NCBI GenBank assembly: GCA_020635855.1
Contig: JACJYZ010000002.1
Location: 1,736,001-1,800,000 of the forward strand
Origin: Flavobacteriales bacterium
GTDB lineage: Bacteria; Bacteroidota; Bacteroidia; JACJYZ01
Direction: 5' to 3'
DNA length: 64,000 nt
Below, piece after piece: positions 35,385 to 44,243 of this stretch. The translations under genes and the position numbers were made by a program. The number at the start of each line of letters is the position of its first letter. The first letter of the stretch is position 1. The notes beneath the pieces were generated by a model, which saw only the letters and a list, made by a program, of their open reading frames with translations, searched no databases and had not been told where the DNA came from.

Positions 35385-37313
35385 TTGATAAAGCGTTTAC
35401 ATATGTTGAGCTGGTTTTGGCTCGTGGGTGCACAAGCATTCGGAACAACCGCAACTGTTCAGGGTGACGACGTTCAACTCGCCGAGTCCCTGAAAACCAC
35501 ATATCCCAACGCGGAAGTAGCCATTAAAGAATGTCACCAGACATACACCTTCACGCTATCCGATAAGGATTCCATCCCTGTGCGGGGAAATCTGCATTCC
35601 GAAGAATCCTACCTGGCACTTCGATATAACCTTAAGATGAACCGGTCTGTTTTTTATGATGACATGACCGAAGTCAAGGAGCTGAAAGTAACAGACGGAC
35701 GGAACAAAAAAGTCACCGTGTTCCCCTATTACGGGCCTTATCAGACCGGTGAATATTTTTATGATGATGCAAAACTGTGTACGTTCATTCTTGATTTTCC
35801 GTCCAAAGGCTCTTTGCTCAATTGCCAGTTCGACAAGACTTACAAAGACCTCAAATACCTGACATCCGTATACCTGCCGGATTTCTACCCGGTGGTTGAC
35901 AAAACCCTTGAGTTTGAAATTCCGGACTGGCTGGATATTGAATTGAGGGAATTCAATTTTGAAGGCTACAACATAGAAAAACAACAGGTGCGCCACGAAG
36001 ACCGGAAGTCTACAAGCTACATTTACAAAGTCAGTAACCTGCCGGAAATGAAGGATGAAACCGGTGCTCCCCCACTCGCCAAAGTATACCCGCACATACT
36101 TGTGCTCAGCAAGAGATATACCCAACACGACCAATCGCATGACCTGCTGGCAAACACCAAAGACCTGTACAAATGGTATGCAAGCCTGGTGGCCGGCGTG
36201 AAGAACAAACCGGACGTACTAAAAACCACTGTCGATATTCTTACATCCGGCAAAGAAAAAGACCTCGATAAAGTAGAAGCCATCTTTTACTGGGTTCAGG
36301 ACAACATCCGTTACATTGCTTTCGAGAACGGCATCATGGGATTTCGCCCGGAGAACGCAGATGAAGTGTTTAACAACCGCTATGGCGATTGTAAAGGCAT
36401 GGCCAACCTGATGAAGGAAATGCTGGTGCTAGCCGGATTTGATGCCCGCCTTACCTGGATCGGCACCAAAGACATTCCCTACAATTACAGCATACCCTCC
36501 CTGGCTGTGGATAACCACATGATATGCACCCTCTTCCTGGATGGAAAGCGGTATTTCCTGGACGGAACCGAAGAGTTCATCGGCGTTGCCGACTATGCCT
36601 CACGTATACAAGGTCGCCAGGTGATGATTGAAGATGGAGAAAATTTCATCCTCGACACCGTGCCGGAATTCGACAAAACCCACAACAAGGTGTCATATAA
36701 CGCATCCTTCTCTGTCGACAGCAATGCGGTACTGAAAGGCCACATTGAAAGCCAGTACCGGGGCGAGGAAAAAACCGTCATCCGAAGAAGCTATGCAGCC
36801 ATGCAAAATAACGACAAGGAAGATGCACTGAAGGAATTCCTGAAAGGCGGCGATAAAAATGTTCAGGTGAACAATGTAGAAGCAACCGGCCTGAGCGACC
36901 GCAGTTCCGACCTGATCTTTCATTACGATGCACGTATCAACAACCACGTGACACAAGTTGGCAACGAATACTACATCACCCTTGACAACCGCCAGGAATA
37001 CGGGCAGGCAAGGTTTACCGACAAACGCATCAACGACTACGAATTCCAAAACAAGGTGCTGATTGAAGGCAAGCAGGAACTACACTTTCCCGCTTCCTGG
37101 AAAATTGATTTCCTGCCTGATCCGGTGGATATCCAAACCGATAGATTTGCCTTCAAACTTCAATACCGTGTGGAAGGACAAACCATTCATTACAAGAAAA
37201 GCATATCGATCGATGAAGCCTTGCTCCGACATGAAGACTTTGAGGCTTGGAACCAGGCGGTTGACCAGGTGAATAAATTCTACAACAGCCAGATTGTTCT
37301 GGTGAAGCCCTGA
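35385..37313 (+). CDS. DUF3857 and transglutaminase-like protein, active-site residues present
   Basis: The protein has an N-terminal DUF3857 domain (about residues 30-220) and a transglutaminase-like domain. In the latter the triad is visible as Cys in NRYGDCKGMANLM, His in AVDNHMICTLF and Asp in YFLDGTEEF. The start is uncertain: the TTG at 35385 gives an n-region with KR followed by a hydrophobic stretch (LSWFWLVGAQAFG), whereas the ATG at 35403 gives 636 residues without positive charge. It is likely exported and could act as a peptidase or cross-linking enzyme on envelope protein. The next gene, 4 bases downstream, is a related protein lacking the Cys. Confidence 0.8.
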   Translation: MIKRLHMLSWFWLVGAQAFGTTATVQGDDVQLAESLKTTYPNAEVAIKECHQTYTFTLSDKDSIPVRGNLHSEESYLALRYNLKMNRSVFYDDMTEVKELKVTDGRNKKVTVFPYYGPYQTGEYFYDDAKLCTFILDFPSKGSLLNCQFDKTYKDLKYLTSVYLPDFYPVVDKTLEFEIPDWLDIELREFNFEGYNIEKQQVRHEDRKSTSYIYKVSNLPEMKDETGAPPLAKVYPHILVLSKRYTQHDQSHDLLANTKDLYKWYASLVAGVKNKPDVLKTTVDILTSGKEKDLDKVEAIFYWVQDNIRYIAFENGIMGFRPENADEVFNNRYGDCKGMANLMKEMLVLAGFDARLTWIGTKDIPYNYSIPSLAVDNHMICTLFLDGKRYFLDGTEEFIGVADYASRIQGRQVMIEDGENFILDTVPEFDKTHNKVSYNASFSVDSNAVLKGHIESQYRGEEKTVIRRSYAAMQNNDKEDALKEFLKGGDKNVQVNNVEATGLSDRSSDLIFHYDARINNHVTQVGNEYYITLDNRQEYGQARFTDKRINDYEFQNKVLIEGKQELHFPASWKIDFLPDPVDIQTDRFAFKLQYRVEGQTIHYKKSISIDEALLRHEDFEAWNQAVDQVNKFYNSQIVLVKP

Positions 37314-37317
37314 AACA

Positions 37318-39537
37318 ATGGCAAAAAACCTCAAGCTCATAACCGGGGTCGTACTTTTGCTTTTGGCAGGAATCTCTTTTCCCAATCACTTGCGGGCTCA
37401 GGAATCCAATGCCGAACGCATGCACCGGCTCATGTCCGAAAGGTTGCTCGGACAATACTTCAGCAAAGACGACACCGATTTTCAGGCCACGGTGGCACCC
37501 GAAAAATGGAACAACGAATCGGCGGTAATCCTTTCTCAGGCGATTTACAAATTCTACAACATCAAGGATGTGGAATCCGGTATGCGGCGCAGGATCCTTT
37601 TGCTCGACAAACCCGCCGTGGAAACATTCTCGGAATTCTACTTCGACCCCATGCAAGTGGTTGGTATCCGCATCATCAAGAAAAATGGCGAAACCCTGGA
37701 ACCCGAACTGAGCAAGGCGGTTGATGTGAATACCGGCATCCCCAATTTCTTTACCACCGGCAAAACCATCACCTATAAAAAGCTGGCCATCCCTGGCATG
37801 GAAACCGGAGACATCATCGACTATTTTGAGAGCGAAGAAGAAACAGTTGAACACAATGAAATCAACTACCTGGAAGCCTACTCCTACTCCCCGGTCATCA
37901 CCACCCTGGCCACATCTTACCCCATCATCAAGCAAAAAATCATATTTGCCCTCGGTGCACATGTATATATGAACTTCAACAGTTATAAGGGCGCACCCAA
38001 GCTAAAGGAAGTAAGTCAGGAAATGAGAACCAACCTGGGTTTTTCCTCCTCCGAGCGGGTGTATATGCTGAAAGACGGCGCCCGGGAGAAATTGAAAGAT
38101 GAATTCTGGGATTATGACTTCCTTCACGAACCTCATTTCAAGTTTCAGGCATACAGAATCACAGGAGCCGGTGCGATTATGAAAGCACCCTATTATTTCA
38201 ATGCCACCGGCGCCCCGAAAGAGTTCGTTACCAAGGAAGAAATATGCCGGGTGGAAGACCTGTTATTCAAGGGCTACTCACGTGATCTGAAAGTACCCAT
38301 CAAACAGACCCGACAATATTTATTTTCGAAGTATGGCACCCGGGGTGGCACATATGAGTATCTCAATGCTTCGTACTACTATCTCCGCTTTCAGTTCATG
38401 GCCGCCCATTTCAAATCCAGGTATGGAGACATGGCTTTTGATGAGGTGGACAACCTTGTGTATGCCAAAGACACACGAATTGCAGACGCCATCCTGAAGA
38501 TCATGAAGAGCAAGCACACCCAACTTGAATTGGTTGTGGCACTGCCCCGGAATCTGGGATCGATCGACAGTGTGTTGCTACGGGATGAATTGAAAGTATT
38601 CCTGCGTTACAAAGGGAATCAATTCATTTATCCTTTCAGCAACCTCAGCGATTTTGCGCATACCGATCCTTCGGTTGAAGGTGCCGACGCATATGTTTTG
38701 GAGTACACCAAACGTCACTTCGTTTTCAAGGAAAAGATCCGGATCCCTTTCACGGATGTTCGTGACAACTATCTCAATACATATGTGGAGATCGAACCAT
38801 CGGGCGACCTGACATCGGCAAAAGTTTCCAGGATAACAGAGGTAGCCGGAAACCTGAAAGACAAAAGCTCGCTGCTGCCGCTTTACAACCATGAGTACCT
38901 AAAGGAGGATTTTGACAAGTTCCTGCCATCCGTATACAGGTCTGGCCTCAATCATATGCTTTCGGCTGAGGAAGAAGACAAACACACCGAAATTCTGAAA
39001 GAGCGTCAGCGCGTGAAAATGGAAGAAGTGAAGAAAGAACTTGAAAAAGATTTCGGTGACGTCGCATCGGTCGATACCCTGCAAATATATCAGGATGGTC
39101 GCTGGGATGCGAACACGAAACTGAAATACGAGGAGGTATTCACCCTCAACAACCTGATCAACCGGGCCGGGCGGAATTACGTGATGGATATAGGTAAGAT
39201 GATCGGCGGTCAGCTTGAATTGAATGACCAGGACATGGATCGCAAATCCGACATCCACATGAACAGTGCGCGATCATATCAAAATACCATCCGCCTGAAA
39301 ATACCCGAAGGATACACAGCTGAAGGACTCGACAACCTCAAATACAACGTTGATAATGAAGCCGGCGCTTTCATCGCAGATGCGCAGATGGAAGGCGACA
39401 CCCTGGTTGTCACCACCGACAAACAGTACAAGAAGGCCGATGTGCCTGTAGAACAGTGGGACCTCATGAAGGCGTTCCTGGAGGCAGCCTACGAATTCAC
39501 CCAGAAGAAGATCATCCTAAGAAAGAACGATGCCTGA
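37318..39537 (+). CDS. DUF3857 protein with degenerate transglutaminase region
   Basis: The protein has 739 residues with a signal peptide (LKLITGVVLLLLAGISFPNHLRAQ). The DUF3857-like domain (about 40-250) includes KTITYKKLAIPGMETGDIID. The middle region aligns in layout with the transglutaminase domain of the preceding gene, but the Cys position is replaced (YGTRGGTYEYLNA) and no His/Asp pair is evident, so it is probably inactive. It starts 4 bases after the active paralog, suggesting a heteromeric pair of catalytic and pseudo-enzyme subunits. A terminator follows. Confidence 0.8.
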   Translation: MAKNLKLITGVVLLLLAGISFPNHLRAQESNAERMHRLMSERLLGQYFSKDDTDFQATVAPEKWNNESAVILSQAIYKFYNIKDVESGMRRRILLLDKPAVETFSEFYFDPMQVVGIRIIKKNGETLEPELSKAVDVNTGIPNFFTTGKTITYKKLAIPGMETGDIIDYFESEEETVEHNEINYLEAYSYSPVITTLATSYPIIKQKIIFALGAHVYMNFNSYKGAPKLKEVSQEMRTNLGFSSSERVYMLKDGAREKLKDEFWDYDFLHEPHFKFQAYRITGAGAIMKAPYYFNATGAPKEFVTKEEICRVEDLLFKGYSRDLKVPIKQTRQYLFSKYGTRGGTYEYLNASYYYLRFQFMAAHFKSRYGDMAFDEVDNLVYAKDTRIADAILKIMKSKHTQLELVVALPRNLGSIDSVLLRDELKVFLRYKGNQFIYPFSNLSDFAHTDPSVEGADAYVLEYTKRHFVFKEKIRIPFTDVRDNYLNTYVEIEPSGDLTSAKVSRITEVAGNLKDKSSLLPLYNHEYLKEDFDKFLPSVYRSGLNHMLSAEEEDKHTEILKERQRVKMEEVKKELEKDFGDVASVDTLQIYQDGRWDANTKLKYEEVFTLNNLINRAGRNYVMDIGKMIGGQLELNDQDMDRKSDIHMNSARSYQNTIRLKIPEGYTAEGLDNLKYNVDNEAGAFIADAQMEGDTLVVTTDKQYKKADVPVEQWDLMKAFLEAAYEFTQKKIILRKNDA

Positions 39538-39541
39538 CAAC

Positions 39542-39575
39542 AAAAAAGAGGAACCTTTCGGGCTCCTCTTTTTGT
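39542..39575. terminator. Bidirectional terminator
   Basis: AAAAAGAGGA and TCCTCTTTTT form a stem around ACCTTTCGGGC. It separates convergent genes. Confidence 0.85.
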
Positions 39576-39594
39576 CACTTCAATTTTGCAGAGA

Positions 39595-40242
39595 TCATGC
39601 GATATCCGCAGGATCTACCTTGAACACATCTTCCATTTCGGAATTATCGCGGATGTTCACACCCAGGTCCTTGATCAATCCATTGCGGATGTCGTAAACC
39701 CAGCCGTGCAATACGGGCTGCTGTTTTTCCCTCCACGCATTCTGGATGATGGAGGTCTTGCTCAGGTCGTATACCTGCTCCATCACATTCAGCTCCACAA
39801 AGCGGTTGGCACGATCGCCCTCGTCTTTGATGGCTTCCAACTCGTGTTTGTGCAAACGGTAGACATCTTTGATGTGCCGGATCCAGTTGTCGATCAAACC
39901 GAACTGGCGGTTCTGCATCGCGGCCAATACACCGCCACATCCGTAGTGACCGCATACAATCACGTGCTGCACCCCGAGTACATTCACCGCATAGTCAAGC
40001 ACGCTCAACATGCTCATATCGGTATGAATAACCATGTTAGCGATGTTGCGGTGCACGAATACCTCGCCGGGCATGGTACCTGTGATTTCATTGGCCGGCA
40101 CGCGGCTGTCGGCGCAACCGATCCATAAGAGCGGCGGTTTTTGTCCTTCCGCCAGGCGTGTGAAAAAATGTTCGTCTTCCTTGAGTTTCTCCGCAACCCA
40201 GTTGCGGTTGTTCTCGATCAGTTGTTTATATAGTTTGTCCAT
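39595..40242 (-). CDS. Beta-class carbonic anhydrase
   Basis: The 215-residue enzyme has zinc ligands in CADSRVPANEI (Cys, with the Asp/Arg dyad) and HVIVCGHYGCGGV (His and Cys), the hallmark of beta-carbonic anhydrases. It interconverts CO2 and bicarbonate in the cytosol. Its first 17 bases overlap the end of the SulP transporter gene, so the pair is translationally linked. This arrangement is typical of bicarbonate-uptake modules. Confidence 0.95.
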   Translation of the reverse strand: MDKLYKQLIENNRNWVAEKLKEDEHFFTRLAEGQKPPLLWIGCADSRVPANEITGTMPGEVFVHRNIANMVIHTDMSMLSVLDYAVNVLGVQHVIVCGHYGCGGVLAAMQNRQFGLIDNWIRHIKDVYRLHKHELEAIKDEGDRANRFVELNVMEQVYDLSKTSIIQNAWREKQQPVLHGWVYDIRNGLIKDLGVNIRDNSEMEDVFKVDPADIA

Positions 40243-41815
40243 AAAGCTTACTTTTTACTATGGTGAATGATTTCTTTGATGTTTTGCCATCGGGAATGTT
40301 CACCAGGCTCAACTTGATGTTCTTTTCCGATGCAAGATTGCGGAAATTGTGGATGACTTCCAAGGCGTCATGATCAATTTCCCTGGAACGCGAGCCGTCC
40401 AGCACCACCTGACTGTTCTCCGGCAGCTGTTCCAATGTCAGTTGCAGACTGGCTTTGTTGAGAAAAGACACGTGCTCGCTGAGACGGATGGTGATCTGGC
40501 GCCCGTTGATCTCACAATGCTCGTCATCATAGTGATAAGGCGACTGGTAATTGGCTCTGAGGATGTAAAACACACCAATGGCCATCCCCACCAGAATCCC
40601 GATCAGCAGATCGGTGAACAGGATCGACACGACCGTGGCCAGAAAGGGAATGAACTGTTGCCGCCCCATGCTGTACTGACCTTTATACAACGACGGCTTG
40701 GTGAGTTTGTATCCAACGAATACCAGAATTGCTGCCAGTGAAGCCAGCGGAATCAGGTTCATCACAGATGGAAATACCACCACCGCCACCAGCAACAAAA
40801 TACCGTGGAAAATTGCCGACATCTTGGATTTGGCCCCGGCTCCCACATTGGCAGAACTTCTGACAATAACAGCCGTTATAGGCAAGCCGCCCAGCAAGCC
40901 GCTCACCATGTTCCCCACTCCCTGCGCTTTCAATTCAGCATTTTGAGGGGTTCGCCTTCCGGCCGGATCCAGCTTATCGACAGCTTCAATACTCAGGAGG
41001 GTCTCCAGGCTGGCAACAATGGTAAGAGTAACCGCTGTCAGGTAAACCTGAGGATTGGTTAATATATCCCAATCGGGCCATACAAGGGCGGAAGACGCAG
41101 ACGACATTCCTGAAAACACAGGAATGCTAACCAGGTGTTCGGTTCCTATGGCAAGCGCGGGAAACATCTGGCCAAAAAACTGATTCAGCAGAATTCCAAC
41201 CACCACGGCCAGTACGCCACCGGGGATCATTTTCAAGGTCCGGTTAGATCGGATCGCCGGTGTTTCCCATAAAATCACCAGCAACAAAGACACAGCTCCC
41301 ACGAGGAAACTACCCGGATGAAAATGGTCAAGTGCCACGGCCAGGAATGAAAACGTATTGCTTCCATCCGACTGGAAAAACTCCATCTCACCGAATGCAT
41401 CCGTATCAAATCCGACCAGGTGCGGCACCTGTTTCAGGATCAGGATAAGGCCGATGGCAGCCAGCATGCCCTTGATCACCGATGACGGGAAGAACATACC
41501 CACGATACCGGCCTTCAGGAAACCCAGAATCAACTGCATGGCCCCCGCAAGCACCACCGCTGCAAGGAAAGCTTCATATCCACCGAGGTTTTCGATGGCA
41601 GTTAATACAATCACAACCAATCCGGCCGCAGGGCCACTTACACTCAGACTCGACTTGCTGAGCATACCAACGACGATACCGCCGACGATTCCCGATATTA
41701 ACCCGGAAAACAAAGGCGCCCCCGATGCAAGTGCAATACCCAGGCATAAGGGCAAGGCAACAAGGAACACCACAATGCTGGCAGGAAAATCCTGCCGGAA
41801 TGTTTTTTGAAACAT
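40226..41815 (-). CDS. SulP-family anion transporter with STAS domain (probable bicarbonate importer)
   Basis: The protein has 529 residues. About 11-12 membrane segments of the SulP fold begin FPASIVVFLVALPLCLGIAL and include LLGGLPITAVIVRSSANVGAG. A cytoplasmic STAS domain covers about 435-525. SulP proteins carry sulfate, bicarbonate or other anions. The overlap with a beta-carbonic anhydrase gene is the reason I favour bicarbonate (BicA-like), an inference from context. No other sulfur genes are nearby. Confidence 0.9.
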   Translation of the reverse strand: MFQKTFRQDFPASIVVFLVALPLCLGIALASGAPLFSGLISGIVGGIVVGMLSKSSLSVSGPAAGLVVIVLTAIENLGGYEAFLAAVVLAGAMQLILGFLKAGIVGMFFPSSVIKGMLAAIGLILILKQVPHLVGFDTDAFGEMEFFQSDGSNTFSFLAVALDHFHPGSFLVGAVSLLLVILWETPAIRSNRTLKMIPGGVLAVVVGILLNQFFGQMFPALAIGTEHLVSIPVFSGMSSASSALVWPDWDILTNPQVYLTAVTLTIVASLETLLSIEAVDKLDPAGRRTPQNAELKAQGVGNMVSGLLGGLPITAVIVRSSANVGAGAKSKMSAIFHGILLLVAVVVFPSVMNLIPLASLAAILVFVGYKLTKPSLYKGQYSMGRQQFIPFLATVVSILFTDLLIGILVGMAIGVFYILRANYQSPYHYDDEHCEINGRQITIRLSEHVSFLNKASLQLTLEQLPENSQVVLDGSRSREIDHDALEVIHNFRNLASEKNIKLSLVNIPDGKTSKKSFTIVKSKLYGQTI

Positions 41816-41864
41816 GATAGAAGATATTAGATGATAGACTTCAGAACTCAGCTGTCAAACCAAG

Positions 41865-41899
41865 GACTCGAGACTTGAGACTTGAAACTTGAGACTAAA
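41865..41899 (+). repeat. Heptamer array abutting stop codon (5 units)
   Basis: Five RACTNNN heptamers (GACTCGA, GACTTGA, GACTTGA, AACTTGA, GACTAAA) end 2 bases before the stop codon of the minus-strand gene at 41902. On that gene's sense strand the units read GTCTCAA-like. Confidence 0.75.
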
Positions 41900-41901
41900 A
41901 C

Positions 41902-42282
41902 TCAGGCGATCTCGGGCGGAGGAACCTGGATGGTCAGGATGGGTTTGCGTAAATTATCTTCACGCGGAAGTTCGATGCGGTTCTCGAAGGAACGTAGGAT
42001 GAAGAATGAATATACATTCAGGTCATGCTCATCCTTTTCATTCTTTTCCTTGCCATCTTTTTCCTGCTTTTCCTGGTTATCAGGCGTACCCTCTTCCGCA
42101 GGATCCCCCAAAGGGTTTGAAGAAGTATCACCTTCATCCGAAGCAGAGCCGGCCAAACAGGTGATCAGGTCCTGTGAAAGGGCCTTGGAAGACTGCTGCC
42201 ATGCCCATACGGTTTGCTGCACCATGGAGAACAGGAGCACCATGGCAAACATCCGGATGTATGTGGCAATCTTCGATTTCAT
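41902..42282 (-). CDS. Small secreted protein of unknown function
   Basis: The protein has 126 residues with a signal-like N-terminus (YIRMFAMVLLFSMVQQTVWA). A low-complexity acidic/lysine middle (about 50-88, including EKQEKDGKEKNEKDEHD) and a short beta-rich tail follow. No family is recognised. A TATCTTTG promoter element ends only 4 bases before the ATG, so the mRNA may be leaderless. A heptamer array lies directly after the stop. Confidence 0.6.
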   Translation of the reverse strand: MKSKIATYIRMFAMVLLFSMVQQTVWAWQQSSKALSQDLITCLAGSASDEGDTSSNPLGDPAEEGTPDNQEKQEKDGKEKNEKDEHDLNVYSFFILRSFENRIELPREDNLRKPILTIQVPPPEIA

Positions 42283-42286
42283 GCTG

Positions 42287-42294
42287 CAAAGATA
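42287..42294 (-). promoter_or_regulatory. Minus-7 element TATCTTTG next to start codon
   Basis: On the minus strand TATCTTTG matches TAnnTTTG exactly and ends 4 bases before the ATG at 42282. The transcript would begin at or next to the start codon. Confidence 0.5.
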
Positions 42295-42444
42295 ACAAGC
42301 ATTGTACTAATATGGTTCACCTTTCGTTTCATCCGAGAGCAAAAAACGCATCCATTACCTGCTCACCGCGTCCGGACTTCCATTGAAAATCAGTACGTTT
42401 TTCCCGAAGCCCACAAATAAATTTCCCTTCAATTTATGTAAAAC

Positions 42445-43212
42445 ATGAATTCCAACACCCTTAAAAAAGTGAGGCAAATCATACTGATGATGATGATGGT
42501 CATGTTTACGGGACACCAAACAAAGGCACAGGATTCCACGAAGTTTTTCCTGGGCAACTATGTATTTCCGAACACCTGCAACATGCTATATAAGAACAAG
42601 GGTGGTGTATCGGTTGATCAGGAATCCTTCATCCGCAACCAGGAATTCGAAAAGAAATCATTAAGCGGTGGCATCATGGCGGAATATCATTTGAACCAGC
42701 GCCTGGCATTGAGGCTCGGCCTGGGTTTCAGAAGTACGGGATACCGCATAAGACCCCTGATATATATCAACACCGACACCATCACCGGACTCAAAGACAC
42801 CATTAAAACCGGCGAGAAGCATACATTTTACTACGCAGAGATACCGTTGGATTTTGTGGTACGATTCGGCAAACACTGGTACGCGGCTGCGGGTGTAACA
42901 GGACTTTACAACTTTTGTCATTACAAATATTACTACAACAAAAGGTTTGATAACGGGATTCCGGAGTTAGAGACCAGGAAGAAGAATGTTGCAGCGCAAG
43001 TGGCTATCGGCTACCGGATGGCATACAAAGACCGCATCATGATTGACATTCAACCCGGCGCACAATGCATGATACGATCCTTATATGTCAATGATCCGAT
43101 GAACCGCCGCATGGTGGTGGCCGGCCTGACAATCGGTTTGATGGTGCCTCAGAAGAAACACAAAAGATGGAAAGAACCTGTTGAACAAGTCATCATTGAA
43201 AAGCAGCTATGA
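42445..43212 (+). CDS. Putative outer-membrane beta-barrel protein, paralog 1
   Basis: The protein has 255 residues with a signal peptide (RQIILMMMMVMFTGHQTKAQ) and a strand-rich body of the PorT-like kind (LALRLGLGFRSTGYRIRPLI, HTFYYAEIPLDFVVRFGKHW, RRMVVAGLTIGLMVP). It shares layout and several motifs with the next gene (NYVFPNTCNMLYKNKGG versus AYPNVCMLKYTFPEDA), so the two arose by tandem duplication. The C-terminus is basic. Function is unknown. Confidence 0.72.
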   Translation: MNSNTLKKVRQIILMMMMVMFTGHQTKAQDSTKFFLGNYVFPNTCNMLYKNKGGVSVDQESFIRNQEFEKKSLSGGIMAEYHLNQRLALRLGLGFRSTGYRIRPLIYINTDTITGLKDTIKTGEKHTFYYAEIPLDFVVRFGKHWYAAAGVTGLYNFCHYKYYYNKRFDNGIPELETRKKNVAAQVAIGYRMAYKDRIMIDIQPGAQCMIRSLYVNDPMNRRMVVAGLTIGLMVPQKKHKRWKEPVEQVIIEKQL

Positions 43213-43249
43213 TCCGACGTTTACATTCAACCAACAAACACCATACGCC

Positions 43250-43951
43250 ATGTTCAACAAACAAGCAATCCTGCTGCCGCTCCTGTTCATCGCAACGCTG
43301 AACACCCACGCACAATCCCTCCCACCCGTCCGATTGGGGGTGTACGCCTATCCCAATGTTTGTATGCTTAAGTATACATTTCCGGAGGATGCGACAGACG
43401 ATTTCATCGACCAACAAAAAACCATTGAGTCTCCCAAGTTCTCTTATTCAGCAGGCATCTCGGTGGAAGTCCCTCTCAGTGATTCATGGACACTTCGCCC
43501 CGGCCTCGGTTACAGGAACACAGGGATGCGATTCCGTTACCCGGTCTATGTGGCGGGTTACGACATTGTCAGTTACACCCGCACCGACAACTACCACGAC
43601 CTTGAATTGCCGGTCAGTATGGTTTTCAAAATTGGAGACCGTTGGTTTGCCACTGGTGGCTGCAGTGGTTTGCTTCATGTCGGTTCCTCTACACGCACTG
43701 TCATGCAAAACAAAAATGGGGACCCCGTTGATTTGCCGCAGGAAACCTCCTACGAAAAATACCGGGCACTGAATGTAACCGTGCTGTCAGGATTCGGCTA
43801 TCAACTGGTCCAACATGAAGCATTCAATCTGTATGCCCAACCCACTGCTCAGTATGCCTTGTTGGGACACTGGATGGACATGGATGTTGAACGCAGGGCC
43901 TTTACAGCCGGATTAACAGTGGGTGTACAGTTCGGTGGGCCGGGGAATTGA
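43250..43951 (+). CDS. Putative outer-membrane beta-barrel protein, paralog 2
   Basis: From the ATG at 43250 (MFNKQAILLPLLFIATLNTHAQ) the protein has 233 residues. A longer frame from 43181 overlaps the previous gene by 32 bases and lacks signal features. The body matches paralog 1 in strand pattern (WTLRPGLGYRNTGMRFRYPV, NYHDLELPVSMVFKIGDRWF, RRAFTAGLTVGVQFG). The gap to the previous gene is 37 bases, so the pair is likely one transcript. Confidence 0.75.
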   Translation: MFNKQAILLPLLFIATLNTHAQSLPPVRLGVYAYPNVCMLKYTFPEDATDDFIDQQKTIESPKFSYSAGISVEVPLSDSWTLRPGLGYRNTGMRFRYPVYVAGYDIVSYTRTDNYHDLELPVSMVFKIGDRWFATGGCSGLLHVGSSTRTVMQNKNGDPVDLPQETSYEKYRALNVTVLSGFGYQLVQHEAFNLYAQPTAQYALLGHWMDMDVERRAFTAGLTVGVQFGGPGN

Positions 43952-44243
43952 TACGCCCCACCCTGCCGCCGTCTTCACAATGAGGGAAGTGCCGGGATTA
44001 AGCAAATACGGCCGGTGTCGGAATTTATTCGTATCTTCATTTTATCTAAAACTAGTCCTCTCTGTAGGAAGTACATCTTCTCGGCCCAAAAGGCGCTTTC
44101 CGGTCAAAGCCAAATCCGGCTCGGTATTTAGCCATTAGTTTTAGGAGTTTCACTCATCGGGGTTATTCAAAAAATGACCCCGATAGCAGACGGTTGTGCA
44201 AAGCTTTGCTTGATGCCATTCGTCAGCCAAATACATTGCACGC

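Noticed and set aside
42445..43951. Adhesin or porin assigned by name
   Set aside because: Strand patterns support a barrel, but no residue motif fixes a named family, so I left them as putative outer-membrane proteins.
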